A stretch of 64,000 bases of DNA from Mesorhizobium sp. YM1C-6-2 (GCF_003666685.1 NZ_RCIZ01000002.1:144501-208500), one strand, 5' to 3'; counted from the first letter of the stretch, positions 44,134-55,694 are shown. Numbers and translations: made by a program. The notes: generated by a model not told the origin, from the letters alone.

Positions 44134-44982
44134 TCAGGTTCCCCTGGTGCGGGCCAGCCCATCCACGGCGGGCTTGTAGTTCGGGTCCAGCCGCACGGCC
44201 TGCTGGTACGATTTCGCTGCCTTGGCCTTGTCGCCGCGCCGCTCGTAGACCAGCGCCTGGTTGGCCCAGCTCTCGGCGACCTTGCCGTCGAGCTTGATCG
44301 CCGTGTTGAAGTCGGAGAAGGCGTTGTCCTCGTCGTTCGTCGCCAGGTAGGAGAGACCGCGGCCGTTATATGGCTCGGGCGCGTTGGGTGACAGCGAGAT
44401 GGAGGTCGAGAAATCCTCGATCGCGAAGGCGTGCTGTCCCTGGCTCTGATAGATCAGGCCGCGATTGTGGTAGGCGCGCGCATCGGTGGTGTCGAGCTGG
44501 ATCGCCTTCTGGAAATCGTTGAAGGCGAGCGTCACCTGGCCCGTCTTGCGGTAGAGATTGCCGCGCCCGATATAGGCGGCGTCGTAGTTCGGGTTGAGCT
44601 GGATCGACCGGTTGTAGTCGTTGAGGGCTGCCTGCTGGTCGCCCATGAAGCGGTAGATCAGCGCCCGGTTGGAATAGGCCTGGTAGAAGTTGGGCCGGAG
44701 CTCGATCGCCTTGTTGAAATCGTTCAGCGCCTCGCGGTACTTGCCGCCGCGGCCATAGGCCGACCCGCGAACGTTGTAAGCTTCCGGATCCTGCGGATTG
44801 CGGCTGATGACGGCGGTCAGCGAAGAGATGTTCTGCTGCGAGCCCTGCGCCGTGTCGATGGTGGTGAGTTCGCCGCTCGGGCCGCTTTGGCAGGCGGAAA
44901 GCAGGAGGCCGGCAAACAATGCCGCCATTATCGTCGCGCCGCCAGACTTCGTCCGCTTGCGGTCGCCAATGGCTGCTTTCAT
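44134..44982 (-). CDS. TPR-repeat lipoprotein
   Basis: A 282-residue protein with an N-terminal lipobox LLSAC at about residues 27-31 and six tetratricopeptide repeats from about residue 65 (for example AYNVRGSAYGRGGKYREALN, then FNKAIELRPN). This fits an NlpI-like scaffold at the envelope. GAGGGAAGAG upstream supports ATG 44982. It precedes the DUF992 genes on the same strand with a 43-base gap, so they may be co-transcribed. Confidence 0.88.
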   Translation of the reverse strand: MKAAIGDRKRTKSGGATIMAALFAGLLLSACQSGPSGELTTIDTAQGSQQNISSLTAVISRNPQDPEAYNVRGSAYGRGGKYREALNDFNKAIELRPNFYQAYSNRALIYRFMGDQQAALNDYNRSIQLNPNYDAAYIGRGNLYRKTGQVTLAFNDFQKAIQLDTTDARAYHNRGLIYQSQGQHAFAIEDFSTSISLSPNAPEPYNGRGLSYLATNDEDNAFSDFNTAIKLDGKVAESWANQALVYERRGDKAKAAKSYQQAVRLDPNYKPAVDGLARTRGT

Positions 44983-45135
44983 CGCGCTCTTCCCTCAGAT
45001 GCCGGGCCTGCTACGCCGGATTCATGATCCCCGCACCGCGTCCCCACGCGCGATGAAAAAACGAAAGGTGGCGGCGATTCACATCGCCCCACCCTGATGG
45101 TCGTATCGCCGGAAAAGGACGAAAAGTGGGCGTGC

Positions 45136-45393
45136 TCAGCGCGCCGGACGCCCTGCACCGCCGGCCGGGGCCGGACGCGGCGTCATCGGCAGCAGACCCT
45201 CGCGCTGGGCGCGCTTGCGGGCCAGCTTGCGGGCGCGGCGAACGGCCTCGGCCTTTTCGCGGGCGCGCTTCTCGGAAGGCTTCTCGTAATGTCCGCGCAT
45301 CTTCATCTCGCGGAAGATGCCTTCGCGCTGCATTTTCTTCTTGAGGGCGCGGAGCGCCTGATCAACATTGTTGTCGCGGACGAGTACCTGCAC
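45136..45393 (-). CDS. rpsU: 30S ribosomal protein S21
   Basis: An 85-residue basic protein with the bS21 pattern: [40 protein letters not shown] and a long basic helix. The C-terminal [11 protein letters not shown] tail is an extension seen in alphaproteobacteria. It starts with GTG 45393 after AGGA. It is divergent from the MFS gene. Confidence 0.95.
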   Translation of the reverse strand: MQVLVRDNNVDQALRALKKKMQREGIFREMKMRGHYEKPSEKRAREKAEAVRRARKLARKRAQREGLLPMTPRPAPAGGAGRPAR

Positions 45394-45622
45394 GGGCGAT
45401 CCTGCTTTTCGTGTTCAGAAACAAGGTGCTAGGTCGGGGTCAACGCCTACGGCCAAGCGCCTCCGCGGCGGCCTCCACCGCGAATTGGGGCGGCTGATAG
45501 CAGAATCAGGGCAGGTTGTCGAGTGTGGATCGCAGTATCATATGGCGGCCGAAGCGGCCATACTGGCACCAAAGCTTAGCAGGACTGCATCATACGCTTG
45601 ACGCAGCCGGGGCGTATTGCAC

Positions 45623-45644
45623 CCCTGACGCGCGTGCGTCAGGG
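45623..45644. promoter_or_regulatory. Inverted repeat before the MFS transporter gene
   Basis: CCCTGACGC (45623-45631) and GCGTCAGGG (45636-45644) are perfect arms around GCGT, ending 19 bases before the GTG at 45664. Position suits an operator or a leader hairpin. It also argues against translation starting at TTG 45598, which would make the palindrome coding. Confidence 0.5.
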
Positions 45645-45663
45645 CATTCTTCCGAGACGGGCA

Positions 45664-46875
45664 GTGACCGAGATCAGCATAAAGGGGCGGCCTTCGAGCG
45701 CCGACAGTACAGTCTTTGCCGTCATCGTGGCGGTGAGCCTGTGCCACTTCATCAACGACGTGATGCAGTCGCTGCTCGCCGCGATCTACCCCTTGCTGAA
45801 GGACAACTACCATCTCGACTTCTGGCAGATCGGCGTGCTGACGCTGGCCTTCCAGGGGACGGCCTCGCTGCTGCAGCCGCTGATCGGCATGTACACAGAC
45901 AAGCGGCCGCTTCCCTATTCGCTGCCGGTCGGCATGGCGTCGTCGCTTGTCGGCCTGATCGTCCTCGCCTACGCGCACACCTATCCGGTCCTCATCGCGG
46001 GCGCGATGCTGATCGGCCTGGGTTCGGCGATCTTCCATCCGGAATCCTCGCGTGTCGCCCGCCTCGCATCCGGCGGCCGCTTCGGCCTGGCGCAGTCCCT
46101 GTTCCAGCTCGGCGGCAATTTCGGCCAGGCAATCGGCCCGCTGCTGGCCGCCTTCATCGTCATGCCGTTCGGGCAGGGCAGCATCTCCTGGTTCGCCGTC
46201 GGCTCGCTGGTCGGTATCGTGGTGCTGTGGCAGGTGGGAGGCTGGTATGCGGCGCATCTGCGCGACCGCAGCGCGCGAAAGATGCCGGCATCGATGTTCC
46301 CGGCGCTGCCCAGGGCCAAGGTGGTGACCGCGCTCGTCGTGCTGATGATCCTCACCTTCTCGAAGAACATCTACGTGGCGGCGCTGTCGAGCTACTACAC
46401 CTTCTACGCGATCGACAATTTCGGCGTCTCGGTGCAGGGCTCGCAGCTCATGCTGTTCGCCTTCCTCGCCGCGTCGGCGGCGGGGCTGGTGCTCGGCGGG
46501 CTGATCGGCGACCGCTTCGGGGCGAAGACCGTCATCTGGTTCTCGATCCTCGGCGCGCTGCCCTTCACCCTGGCGCTGCCCTATGCCGACCTGTTCTGGA
46601 TCAACGTGCTTGCCGTCCTGATCGGCCTCATCCTGTCGTCGGCCTTTTCGGCGATCGTGGTGTTCGCCCAGGAACTGGTGCCCGGCCGTGTCGGCCTGAT
46701 CGCGGGCATATTCTTCGGGCTCGCCTTCGGCTTCGGCGGCATAGGCGCCGCGGCGCTCGGCGTGCTCGCCGACTACAAGGGCATCGAATATGTCTTCTGG
46801 CTGTGCTCGTTCCTGCCGCTGCTCGGCCTGCTCACCATCTTCCTGCCAAACATGACCGGCCCCAAGGCTAGCTGA
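45664..46875 (+). CDS. MFS transporter, fosmidomycin-resistance (Fsr) type
   Basis: A 403-residue inner-membrane protein with about 11-12 helices. The beginning VSLCHFINDVMQSLLAAIYP, then GTASLLQPLIGMYTD and IGLGSAIFHPESSRVARLAS, are the Fsr family's conserved motifs. It is a proton-driven drug efflux pump; fosmidomycin is the model substrate in E. coli, the native substrate here unknown. The start is inferred at GTG 45664, downstream of the inverted repeat; TTG 45598 and GTG 45634 are alternatives in the same frame. Confidence 0.88.
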   Translation: MTEISIKGRPSSADSTVFAVIVAVSLCHFINDVMQSLLAAIYPLLKDNYHLDFWQIGVLTLAFQGTASLLQPLIGMYTDKRPLPYSLPVGMASSLVGLIVLAYAHTYPVLIAGAMLIGLGSAIFHPESSRVARLASGGRFGLAQSLFQLGGNFGQAIGPLLAAFIVMPFGQGSISWFAVGSLVGIVVLWQVGGWYAAHLRDRSARKMPASMFPALPRAKVVTALVVLMILTFSKNIYVAALSSYYTFYAIDNFGVSVQGSQLMLFAFLAASAAGLVLGGLIGDRFGAKTVIWFSILGALPFTLALPYADLFWINVLAVLIGLILSSAFSAIVVFAQELVPGRVGLIAGIFFGLAFGFGGIGAAALGVLADYKGIEYVFWLCSFLPLLGLLTIFLPNMTGPKAS

Positions 46876-46879
46876 AGCC

Positions 46880-46901
46880 GGCACGCGGCATGCCGCGTGC
46901 C
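46880..46901. terminator. Palindromic hairpin between MFS and SDR genes
   Basis: A perfect 22-bp palindrome, GGCACGCGGCA/TGCCGCGTGCC, lies in the 37-bp gap between the convergent MFS and SDR stops, so it would act on both transcripts. There is no T-run. Confidence 0.65.
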
Positions 46902-46912
46902 TCCGGATCGCA

Positions 46913-47671
46913 TCAGGTCCGGTTGATCGACACGCCGCCATCGGCGAACAGGGCGGCTCCGGTGGTGAAGCTCGAGGCGTCGGAGGCGAGATAGAGCGCG
47001 GAACGTGCGATCTCCTCCGGCTGGGCGACGCGTTTAAGCGCATGCAATCCTTCGACGAAGCTGCGTGTTTCAGGCGTCTTGAAGGTCGCCGACGGCGTGT
47101 CGGTGCCGCCCGGCAGCAGGGCGTTCACACGGATGCCTTTCGGACCGTATTCGGCGGCGAGCACCTGGGTCAGGCCGATCAGCCCCGCCTTGCTCGCCGC
47201 ATAGGCCGCCATTCCGGGCATGCCGACAGTGTGGCCCACGAATGTCGAGGTGAAGATCAACGAGCCGCCCCCGCGTTCGACCAGCGCCGGTATCTGGTGT
47301 TTCGCGCCAAGGAACGCGCCGGTCAGGTTTGTCTCGAGCGTATTGCGCCAGTCGTCGGCGGACAGTTCCGAAATCGGGCCCATGGCACCGACTGTCGCCG
47401 CATTGTTGAAGGCGATGTCGAGGCCGCCGAATGCATCGGTGGCGAGCTCGACAAGCGCTTTGGCATAGGCCTCGTCGCGCACGTCGCCGGCAAGCGCCCG
47501 TGCGCTGCCGCCGGCCTCGGCGATTTCCGCGGCCACCGATTCAAGCTCATCCCGGCGGCGGGCAGCCAGCACGACGCTCGCGCCGTGTTCCGCGAACAGC
47601 TTGGCCGCCGCCCGGCCGATTCCGGAACTCGCGCCGGTGACGATTGCGACCTTGTCGGTGAGTTCGAACAT
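46913..47671 (-). CDS. Short-chain dehydrogenase/reductase
   Basis: A 252-residue classical SDR. The NAD(P) motif is TGASSGIG, the structural motif NNAA, and the catalytic Ser-Tyr-Lys lie in FTSTFVGHTVGMPGMAAYAASK. Start ATG 47671 with a GGGAGCAGGA ribosome site; the long open frame continuing to 49195 is antisense of soxB and not coding. It is divergent from soxB and might be tied to one-carbon or amine metabolism, but SDR substrates cannot be read from sequence. Confidence 0.93.
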   Translation of the reverse strand: MFELTDKVAIVTGASSGIGRAAAKLFAEHGASVVLAARRRDELESVAAEIAEAGGSARALAGDVRDEAYAKALVELATDAFGGLDIAFNNAATVGAMGPISELSADDWRNTLETNLTGAFLGAKHQIPALVERGGGSLIFTSTFVGHTVGMPGMAAYAASKAGLIGLTQVLAAEYGPKGIRVNALLPGGTDTPSATFKTPETRSFVEGLHALKRVAQPEEIARSALYLASDASSFTTGAALFADGGVSINRT

Positions 47672-47917
47672 GTCCTGCTCCCTTGGTTGCGCGGCCATGG
47701 TGGCCGTTTCCCGGGAGATGACAATTTGCCGCCGCTGCAACCACCCGATACTTGCCGGGCGGGAAGGGATATTCGATCGCACCGGGGCTGGCGCAAAGCG
47801 GCAAGCGCCGTCGCTATCAGTGCAAGGGTGACACGGGCTTTTCGCTAGTGCTACACCTCGCGCCGGCCGGGAAAGCCGGCGGTTGGTCCCTTGGGCATCT
47901 GCGAGGCCGTCGAAGAC

Positions 47918-49171
47918 ATGCGGAAATATTCGGTATTCGCCATCGCCAGGGAGGCCATGCGCGGCCACAAGGGCTGGGAGGAGCAGTGGTCCTCGCCCGA
48001 GCCTCGCTCGGAATACGACGTGATCATCGTCGGCGCCGGCGGCCACGGCCTCGCCACCGCCTATTATCTCGCCAAGGAGCATGGCATCACCAATGTCGCG
48101 GTGCTCGAAAAGGGCTGGCTCGGCGGCGGCAACACCGGCCGCAACACGACCATCATCCGCTCCAACTACCTCTATGACGAGTCCGCCGGCATCTACGACC
48201 ACGCGGTAAAGCTGTGGGACGGGCTCAGCCAGGATCTCAACTACAACGTCATGTATTCGCCGCGCGGCGTGATGATGCTGGCGCACAATGTGCATGACCT
48301 GCAGGTGCTGAAGCGCCACATCCACGCCAACCGGCTGAACGGCGTCGACAACGAGTTCCTGACGCCCGAGCAGGCGAAGGAGTTCTGCCCGCCGCTGAAC
48401 ATCTCGAAGAATGCCCGCTACCCCGTGATGGGAGCCGCCCTGCAGCGGCGCGGCGGCACGGCGCGTCACGACGCGGTTGCCTGGGGCTATGCACGTGGTG
48501 CTTCGGCGCGCGGCGTCCACATCATCCAGAACTGCGAGGTCAAGGGCATCAAGCGCTCGGCGAACGGCGCCGTCACCGGCGTCGAGACGACGCGCGGCTT
48601 CATCGGGGCGAAGAAGGTCGGCGTGGTCGCGGCCGGCCATTCCTCCGTCATCATGGACATGGCCGGCGTCAGGATGCCGCTCGAATCCTATCCGCTGCAG
48701 GCGCTGGTGTCGGAGCCGGTGAAACCGGTCTTCCCCTGCGTGGTGATGTCGAACACGGTGCACGCCTATATCTCGCAGTCCGACAAGGGCGAACTGGTGA
48801 TCGGCGCCGGCACCGACCAGTACGTCTCCTATTCGCAGACCGGGGGCTTGCACATCCTCAACCACACGCTCGACGCGATCTGCGAGATGTTCCCGATGTT
48901 CACGCGCATGAAGATGCTGCGCTCCTGGGGCGGCATCGTCGACGTGACGCCCGACCGTTCGCCGATCCTGGCAAAGACGCCGGTGAAGGGCCTCTACGTT
49001 AATTGCGGCTGGGGCACGGGCGGCTTCAAGGCGACGCCGGGTTCGGGCCACGTTTTCGCCCACACCATCGCCAACGACAATCCGCACCCGATCAACGCGC
49101 CGTTCACGCTGGAGCGGTTCAAGACCGGCCGGCTGATCGACGAGGCGGCTGCCGCCGCCGTGGCGCACTAG
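47918..49171 (+). CDS. soxB: Sarcosine oxidase subunit beta
   Basis: A 417-residue flavoprotein, the FAD/FMN-binding catalytic subunit of the heterotetrameric enzyme that oxidises sarcosine to glycine, H2O2 and methylene-THF. The FAD motif is [20 protein letters not shown], followed by [20 protein letters not shown], and the C-terminus has [21 protein letters not shown] (shown in part). Start ATG 47918 (MRKYSVF), the usual SoxB opening. First gene of soxBDAG. Confidence 0.95.
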   Translation: MRKYSVFAIAREAMRGHKGWEEQWSSPEPRSEYDVIIVGAGGHGLATAYYLAKEHGITNVAVLEKGWLGGGNTGRNTTIIRSNYLYDESAGIYDHAVKLWDGLSQDLNYNVMYSPRGVMMLAHNVHDLQVLKRHIHANRLNGVDNEFLTPEQAKEFCPPLNISKNARYPVMGAALQRRGGTARHDAVAWGYARGASARGVHIIQNCEVKGIKRSANGAVTGVETTRGFIGAKKVGVVAAGHSSVIMDMAGVRMPLESYPLQALVSEPVKPVFPCVVMSNTVHAYISQSDKGELVIGAGTDQYVSYSQTGGLHILNHTLDAICEMFPMFTRMKMLRSWGGIVDVTPDRSPILAKTPVKGLYVNCGWGTGGFKATPGSGHVFAHTIANDNPHPINAPFTLERFKTGRLIDEAAAAAVAH

Positions 49172-49184
49172 GAGGCCGCGGAAA

Positions 49185-49568
49185 ATGCTTCTCATCCGTT
49201 GCCCCTATTGCGAGGAAGAGCGTCCGGAGCTGGAGTTCCGCAATGCCGGCGAGGCGCATGTCGCGCGCTCGACCGACATGGCCGCGATCAGCGACGACGA
49301 TTTCGAAAAGTTCTTCTTCATCCGCTCCAACCCCAAGGGCATCATCTTCGAGCGTTGGCGCCACATCCATGGCTGCGCGCGCTTCTTCAATGCCGCGCGC
49401 GACACGGTGACGGACAAGTTCCTGGTCACCTACAAGGCCGGTGAGCCGAAGCCCGATCTGGAGGGGCTGGTATCGAATGAGCCGGCCGCCTATGCCAATC
49501 GCCCGCCGGACCAGCTCAATGTGAAGAAACCCAGGCGCGCGCCTGCGAAGAAGAAGGGAGAGGCGTGA
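49185..49568 (+). CDS. soxD: Sarcosine oxidase subunit delta
   Basis: A 127-residue zinc-binding subunit. CPYCEEERPELEFR near the N-terminus and HIHGCARFFNAARDT later give the Zn ligands of SoxD. It ends in a Lys-rich tail. The stop shares one base with the soxA ATG. Structural role in the SoxBDAG complex. Confidence 0.94.
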   Translation: MLLIRCPYCEEERPELEFRNAGEAHVARSTDMAAISDDDFEKFFFIRSNPKGIIFERWRHIHGCARFFNAARDTVTDKFLVTYKAGEPKPDLEGLVSNEPAAYANRPPDQLNVKKPRRAPAKKKGEA

Positions 49569-52556
49569 TGGCCGAGCCTTTCCGCATCTCCGGCGCGGGC
49601 CGGCTGACACCGGCCAAGACCGCGCGCTTCACCTTCGACGGCAAGCCGTTCAGCGGCATAGAAGGCGATACGCTGGCGTCGGCGCTGCTCGCCAACGGCG
49701 TCCATCTCGTCGGGCGCTCGTTCAAGTACCACCGCCCGCGCGGCTTCCTCTCGGCGGGCGCCGAGGAGCCGAACGCGCTGGTCAGCATCGAGCGGGACGC
49801 GGCGCGCAAGACGCCGAACGTCCGCGCCACGGTGCAGGAGCTTTATGACGGGCTGGCCGCCCATTCGCAGAACCGCTGGCCGTCGCTCTCCTTCGACGTC
49901 GGCGCGGTCAACGACCTTGCTTCGCCCTTCTTCTCCGCCGGCTTCTACTACAAGACCTTCATGTGGCCGAAGGCTGCCTGGAAGAACCTGTACGAGCCGA
50001 AGATCCGCGCGGCCGCCGGCCTCGGCGTCGCGCCCGACCAGCCCGATCCCGACCACTATTCGTCGCGCTTCGCCCATTGCGAGGTGCTGGTGCTCGGCGG
50101 CGGCGCGTCCGGCATCGCCGCGGCACTGGCGGCGGCCGAGACCGGCGTGCGCGTCATCCTCGCCGACGAGCAGTCAGAGCTCGGCGGCGCGCTGCGCTTC
50201 GAGAGCGGCTCCAGGGTCGACGGGCAGGACGGTTTCGCCTGGGCCCAGGGCGCGGTCGCCAAGCTCGCGGCGATGGACAATGTCCGCCTGCTGCCGCGCA
50301 CCACCGCTTTCGGATATTACGCGCAGAACTTCGTCGGCCTGACCGAGCGCGTCACCGACCATCTTGCCGCTCCAGGCCACGACCTGCCGCGCGAGCGGCT
50401 CTGGCAAATTCGGGCGAAGAAGGTCGTCATCGCCACCGGCGCCATCGAGCGGCAGATGGTGTTCGCCGACAATGATCGGCCGGGCGTCATGCTGGCTTCC
50501 GCCGCGCGCGCCTATCTCAACCATTACGGCGTCGCCGTCGGCAGACAAGTAGGCGTCTACACTGCCAATGACAGCGCCTATGCCGCCGCCATCGACCTCA
50601 AGAAAGCGGGCGTCAACATCGCGGCGATCGTCGACCTCAGGGACAATCCCTCGGGTCCGCTGATCGACGAGGCGCGGACGCTGGGCATCGAACTCAATCT
50701 CGGACGCGCCGTGGTCAAGGCGCGCGGAAACCTGCGCGTCTCCGCGATGGTCGTGCAGCCAAAGAACGGCGGTGCCGAACGCACGATCCCCGTCGATGCG
50801 CTGCTGATGTCGTCCGGCTGGACGCCGTCGGTGCACCTCTTCTCGCAGTCGCGCGGCAAGGTCGCCTTCGACGACGCCACGCGGCGCTTCCTGCCGGGCG
50901 CCTATGCGCAGGATTGCGTCTCGGTCGGCGCATGCAACGGCACCGACAGCCTGGAAGCGTCGCTCGACGAAGGCTACGCGGCGGGCGCCAAGGCGGCCAA
51001 GGAAGCCGGCGGCAAGGCAGTGCGGGGCGGCGCGAAGCCGAAGGCCGACGCGGGCGAGGGCTGGACGGGCGGCATGCTCGGCTCGGCCCCTGGAGCCGGA
51101 GCTGGCACGACTGTCAAGGCTTTCGTCGACTTCCAGAACGACGTCACCGCCAAGGATATTCGCCAGGCGGTGCACGAGGGCATGCGCTCGATCGAGCACG
51201 TCAAGCGCTTCACCACCAACGGCATGGCGACAGACCAGGGCAAGACCTCCAACATGCACGGCCTCGCCATCGCCGCCGAGACGCTCGGCAAGGAAATTCC
51301 AGAGGTCGGGCTCACCACTTTCCGCGCGCCCTACACGCCGGTCACCTTCGGCTCGATCGTCAACCATGCGCGTGGGCCGCTCTTTGACCCGACGCGCCGC
51401 ACCGCGACCCATGACTGGGCGGAGCGCCAAGGCGCAGTGTTCGAAGATGTCGGCCAGTGGAAGCGCGCCTGGTATTTCCCGCGCGCCGGCGAGGATATGC
51501 ACGCCGCCGTCAACCGCGAATGCGTCACCGTGCGCAAGGCGGCCGGTCTGTTCGACGCCTCCACGCTCGGCAAGATCGAGGTGGTTGGGCCGGACGCCGC
51601 GAAATTCATGGAGCTCCTCTACACCAATCCCTGGGAGAAGCTCGGGGTTGGCCGCTGCCGCTACGGCGTCATGCTGCGCGAGGACGGCTTCATCTATGAC
51701 GACGGCGTCGTCGGGCGGCTGGCGGCCGACCGCTTCCACGTCACCACCACGACCGGTGGTGCTGCGCGCGTCATGAACATGATGGAGGACTACCTCCAGA
51801 CCGAGTTCCCCGGGCTCAACGTGTGGCTGACCTCGACCTCGGAACAGTGGGCTGTCATCGCCGTACAGGGGCCGAAGTCGCGGGACATCATCGCGCCTTT
51901 CGTCGAGGGCATCGACCTCGCGGACGAGGCCCTGCCGCACATGTCGGTGCGCGAAGGCAAGATCTGCGGCGTGCCGACCCGGCTCTTCCGCATGTCCTTC
52001 TCCGGCGAACGCGGCTTCGAGGTCAACGTGCCGGCCGATTACGGCCTTGCCGTCTGGGAAGCGCTGTGGGCCGAAGGCCAGAAGCACGGCGCCTGCGCCT
52101 ACGGCACCGAGACCATGCACGTGCTGCGCGCCGAAAAAGGCTATATCATCGTCGGCCAGGACACGGACGGCACAGTGACGCCCGCCGACGCCGGGCTCGA
52201 CTGGGCCATAGGCAAGAAGAAGACCGATTTCGTCGGCATACGCGGCCTGTCCCGGCCCGACCTCGTTGCCCCTGGCCGCAAGCAGCTTGTCGGCCTGAAG
52301 ACGAAGGATCCGAAGACGGTTCTGGAGGAGGGCGCGCAGGTCGTCGCCAATCCCAACCAGCCGATCCCGATGAAGATGATCGGCCATGTGACGTCGAGCT
52401 ACTGGTCGGAGAATTGCGGCCGCTCGATCGCCCTGGCGCTGGTCGTCGACGGGCATTCGCGCATGGGCGAGACGCTGTTCGTGCCGATGCCGTCAGGGGT
52501 CATCGAAGTCGAGATCTGCTCAGCCGTGTTCTTCGACGAGAAGGGAGGCCGCCTCA

Positions 52557-52564
<8 letters not shown>
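49568..52564 (+). CDS. soxA: Sarcosine oxidase subunit alpha
   Basis: A 998-residue subunit with three parts: an N-terminal ferredoxin-like/NAD-binding region (TFDGKPFSGIEGDTLASALL), an FAD/NAD(P) domain from about residue 170 (EVLVLGGGASGIAAALAAAE), and a C-terminal aminomethyltransferase GCV_T domain from about residue 590 that binds tetrahydrofolate (ETMHVLRAEKGYIIVGQDTD). ATG 49568 overlaps the soxD stop. It accepts the methylene group, linking to folate. Confidence 0.95.
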
Positions 52565-53391
<827 letters not shown>

Positions 53392-53395
53392 CGCT

Positions 53396-54322
53396 TCAGC
53401 TCTCCGCCGCCAGGAAGGCCTCGACTTTCTCCTGCTGCAGGCCGGCCTCCCTGCCGATCCTGCGCACAAGCTCTGCTGCGGCCTCGCGCGGCCTGCCGAT
53501 GGGACGGTCCAGCCAGTAGGAAACCGGGTTCAGCGCAGTGCGCTCGTCCACCATGGCTATGCGGCCCGAGGCGAGCTGGTCGACAGTGAGCGGCGGTCGC
53601 GCCAGCGCGATGCCCAGCCCGTGGGCTGCGGCGTCGAGCACCAGATTGTAGTCTTCGAAGCGCCTGTCCTCCTGGCGCGGGCGATAGTCCATGCCGCGCG
53701 CCGAAAACCAGGCGCGCCAGGCGGACGCGTCGGAATCGTGGATCAGCCGGTATTTCAGCAGCCGCTCCGGCTTGCCCTTGCCGATCTCGGCGGCGAGTTG
53801 TGGCGAGGCCACCGGAAAGCAGTGCTCCTCGAAAAGCTGCACGGATATCCGGCCCGGGATCTTGCCGCGGCCGCAGCGGATCGAGAGGTCGAGCCCTTCG
53901 TCGGCGAGATCGGCCTGGTGGTCGTCGACGTCGAGCACGATACGCAGCGGCGTCGGTCCGGCTTCCAGCATGTGCAGCCTCGGCATCAGCCACAGGCCGC
54001 TGATCGACGGGATCGAGGTCAGCCGCACCACTGCAGGGCCGCGTGGCTCGCTCCAGCGGTCGGTCGTGTCCGATATCAGCGAGAAGGCCTCGCTTGTGCG
54101 CAGGAAGAGCCGCTGACCCTCGGGCGTCAGCGACACGCCGCGCGCTTTCCGCTCGAACAGCTTCAGCCCGAGCCATTGTTCCAGCTTGGCGATCTGCCGG
54201 CTGATGGCGCCGTGCGTGATGTTGAGCTGCTCGGCCGCCGCGCTGAAGCTGCCGGTGCGAGCGGCCGCCTCGAAACCGCGCAGCGTCTCCAGCGGCAGCA
54301 TGGGCTTCAAGCTGTGATCCAT
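53396..54322 (-). CDS. LysR-family transcriptional regulator (GcvA-like)
   Basis: A 308-residue LysR protein: N-terminal HTH TLRGFEAAARTGSFSAAAEQ with LNITHGAISRQIAKLEQWLG, then the substrate-binding domain. This resembles the GcvA subgroup. Start ATG 54322 (MDHSLKPMLPLETL). It is divergent from the EamA transporter, 82 bases away, which it probably controls. Confidence 0.93.
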   Translation of the reverse strand: MDHSLKPMLPLETLRGFEAAARTGSFSAAAEQLNITHGAISRQIAKLEQWLGLKLFERKARGVSLTPEGQRLFLRTSEAFSLISDTTDRWSEPRGPAVVRLTSIPSISGLWLMPRLHMLEAGPTPLRIVLDVDDHQADLADEGLDLSIRCGRGKIPGRISVQLFEEHCFPVASPQLAAEIGKGKPERLLKYRLIHDSDASAWRAWFSARGMDYRPRQEDRRFEDYNLVLDAAAHGLGIALARPPLTVDQLASGRIAMVDERTALNPVSYWLDRPIGRPREAAAELVRRIGREAGLQQEKVEAFLAAES

Positions 54323-54404
54323 ATTCACAGCAGAACCCTCATTTATTCGATTGTCAATCAGCTCGCGATCGGGTTTCTTGCCGGCACTTCGAGAGGGCAA
54401 GGCA

Positions 54405-55298
54405 ATGACGACGGCGCTGAGCACACCGACTGCCGGAAGCAGAACCGATTCCGTGGCGGTGGTCGCGATCGTGGTCATCATCTTCGCCTGGGCGTCGGCC
54501 TTTCCCGCGATCCGGGCCGGTCTCGAAGCCTTCGGTCCGCTGGAGCTTGGCGCGGTGCGCTTTGCCATCGCCGCCATTCCCGCTGCGATCTATCTTGCAA
54601 TCACCAGGCCAAAGCTGCCGCAGATGAACGAACTCTGGCGCTTCGGCTTCGGCGGCTTCGGCTTCGTCGCGCTCTACACCGGCCTGCTCAATTATGGCGA
54701 GCTGACCGTCTCGGCGGGTGCGGCGAGCTTCATCATCAATGTCAGCCCGATCCTTACCGCGCTTTTCGCCACCGCCTTCCTCAACGAGCGTTTTTCGCTG
54801 ATCGCCTGGGGCGGCACGCTGCTCTCCTTCGCCGGCATAGGCATCATCGCGCTAGGCGAAGGCGAGGGGCTCCGCTTCGATGCCGGCGCCTTGCTCATTC
54901 TCGGCGCCGCTTTCGTGACAGCGGCCAACGCCATCATCCAGAAACCGCTCTTCGTGCGCCACAATCCGCTGGCGGTCTCATCCTGGAACATCGTGATCGG
55001 CGCGCTTGCGCTTGCCCCGTTCCTGCCGCCCGGCCTCGATCAGGCGGCGGTCGCTGATGCAAGCGGTCTGTTCGCGGTGCTTTACCTCAGCATCGTGCCG
55101 AGCCTCATCGCCCAGGCGAGCTGGGCCGTATCGCTGTCGCGTCTGCCTGCCTCGCGCGCCTCGAACTTCCTCTACTGCGTGCCGCCGGTCGCGACCCTCA
55201 TGGGCTTCTTCTGGCTGGGCGAAATGCCGGGTCTGTACGGCATCGCCGGCGGTACGCTTGCCCTGGTCGGCGTGGCTATCGTCAATCTGCGCCGCTGA
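54405..55298 (+). CDS. EamA/DMT-superfamily transporter
   Basis: A 297-residue inner-membrane protein with about ten helices in two EamA repeats (FAWASAFPAIRAGLEAFGPL and GELTVSAGAASFIINVSPIL). GAGAGGGCAAGG precedes ATG 54405. The divergent LysR gene suggests inducible export of a metabolite, as in YdcZ/LysR-type pairs. Substrate unknown. Confidence 0.92.
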   Translation: MTTALSTPTAGSRTDSVAVVAIVVIIFAWASAFPAIRAGLEAFGPLELGAVRFAIAAIPAAIYLAITRPKLPQMNELWRFGFGGFGFVALYTGLLNYGELTVSAGAASFIINVSPILTALFATAFLNERFSLIAWGGTLLSFAGIGIIALGEGEGLRFDAGALLILGAAFVTAANAIIQKPLFVRHNPLAVSSWNIVIGALALAPFLPPGLDQAAVADASGLFAVLYLSIVPSLIAQASWAVSLSRLPASRASNFLYCVPPVATLMGFFWLGEMPGLYGIAGGTLALVGVAIVNLRR

Positions 55299-55373
55299 AC
55301 CGGGACCGGGAGCAAGGAACGAAAGCCCCGGCACATCGTTTGTTGTCCATAACTCTGCGAAGGGACAACACGA

Positions 55374-55685
55374 ATGCATTCCCCTTTTTCACGGTTCCGC
55401 GAGGACGATCTGGAAGCGCAGGTGGCGCATCTCTCCAAGGAGCTGTCCGCGCTGAAGAAGGCGCTGTCCAGACGCGGTTCGGACGCCTATGACGATGCGC
55501 GCGACACGGCCGCGGATTTCTACAGCGACCTTCGCGACAGGTTCAGCGATGCGCTGCCGATGATGCGCAAGCACGGCCGCGCGGCCGGGGAGGCTGCGCG
55601 CGACCATCCCGCAACCACCGCCGTCGTCGGGCTGGTCGTGGTCGGGCTGCTGGTGGCGATGCTCGCCCGCAGAAGCGGCGAGTAG
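55374..55685 (+). CDS. DUF883/ElaB-like membrane-anchored protein
   Basis: A 103-residue protein: a helical N-terminal half likely to be a coiled coil (LEAQVAHLSKELSALKKALS), then a single C-terminal helix TAVVGLVVVGLLVAMLARR. This matches ElaB/YqjD-type proteins that anchor ribosomes or stress factors at the inner membrane. AAGGGA precedes ATG 55374. Confidence 0.8.
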   Translation: MHSPFSRFREDDLEAQVAHLSKELSALKKALSRRGSDAYDDARDTAADFYSDLRDRFSDALPMMRKHGRAAGEAARDHPATTAVVGLVVVGLLVAMLARRSGE

Positions 55686-55694
55686 GCGCGGCGG

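Noticed and set aside
46913-49195. A 760-codon open frame on the minus strand spanning the SDR and the antisense of soxB
   Set aside because: Only the part from 47671 to 46913 shows SDR motifs; the remainder is low-complexity antisense of a clearly coding soxB.
50174-52456. A 760-codon minus-strand frame opposite soxA
   Set aside because: Antisense shadow of a GC-rich coding gene; no recognisable motif.
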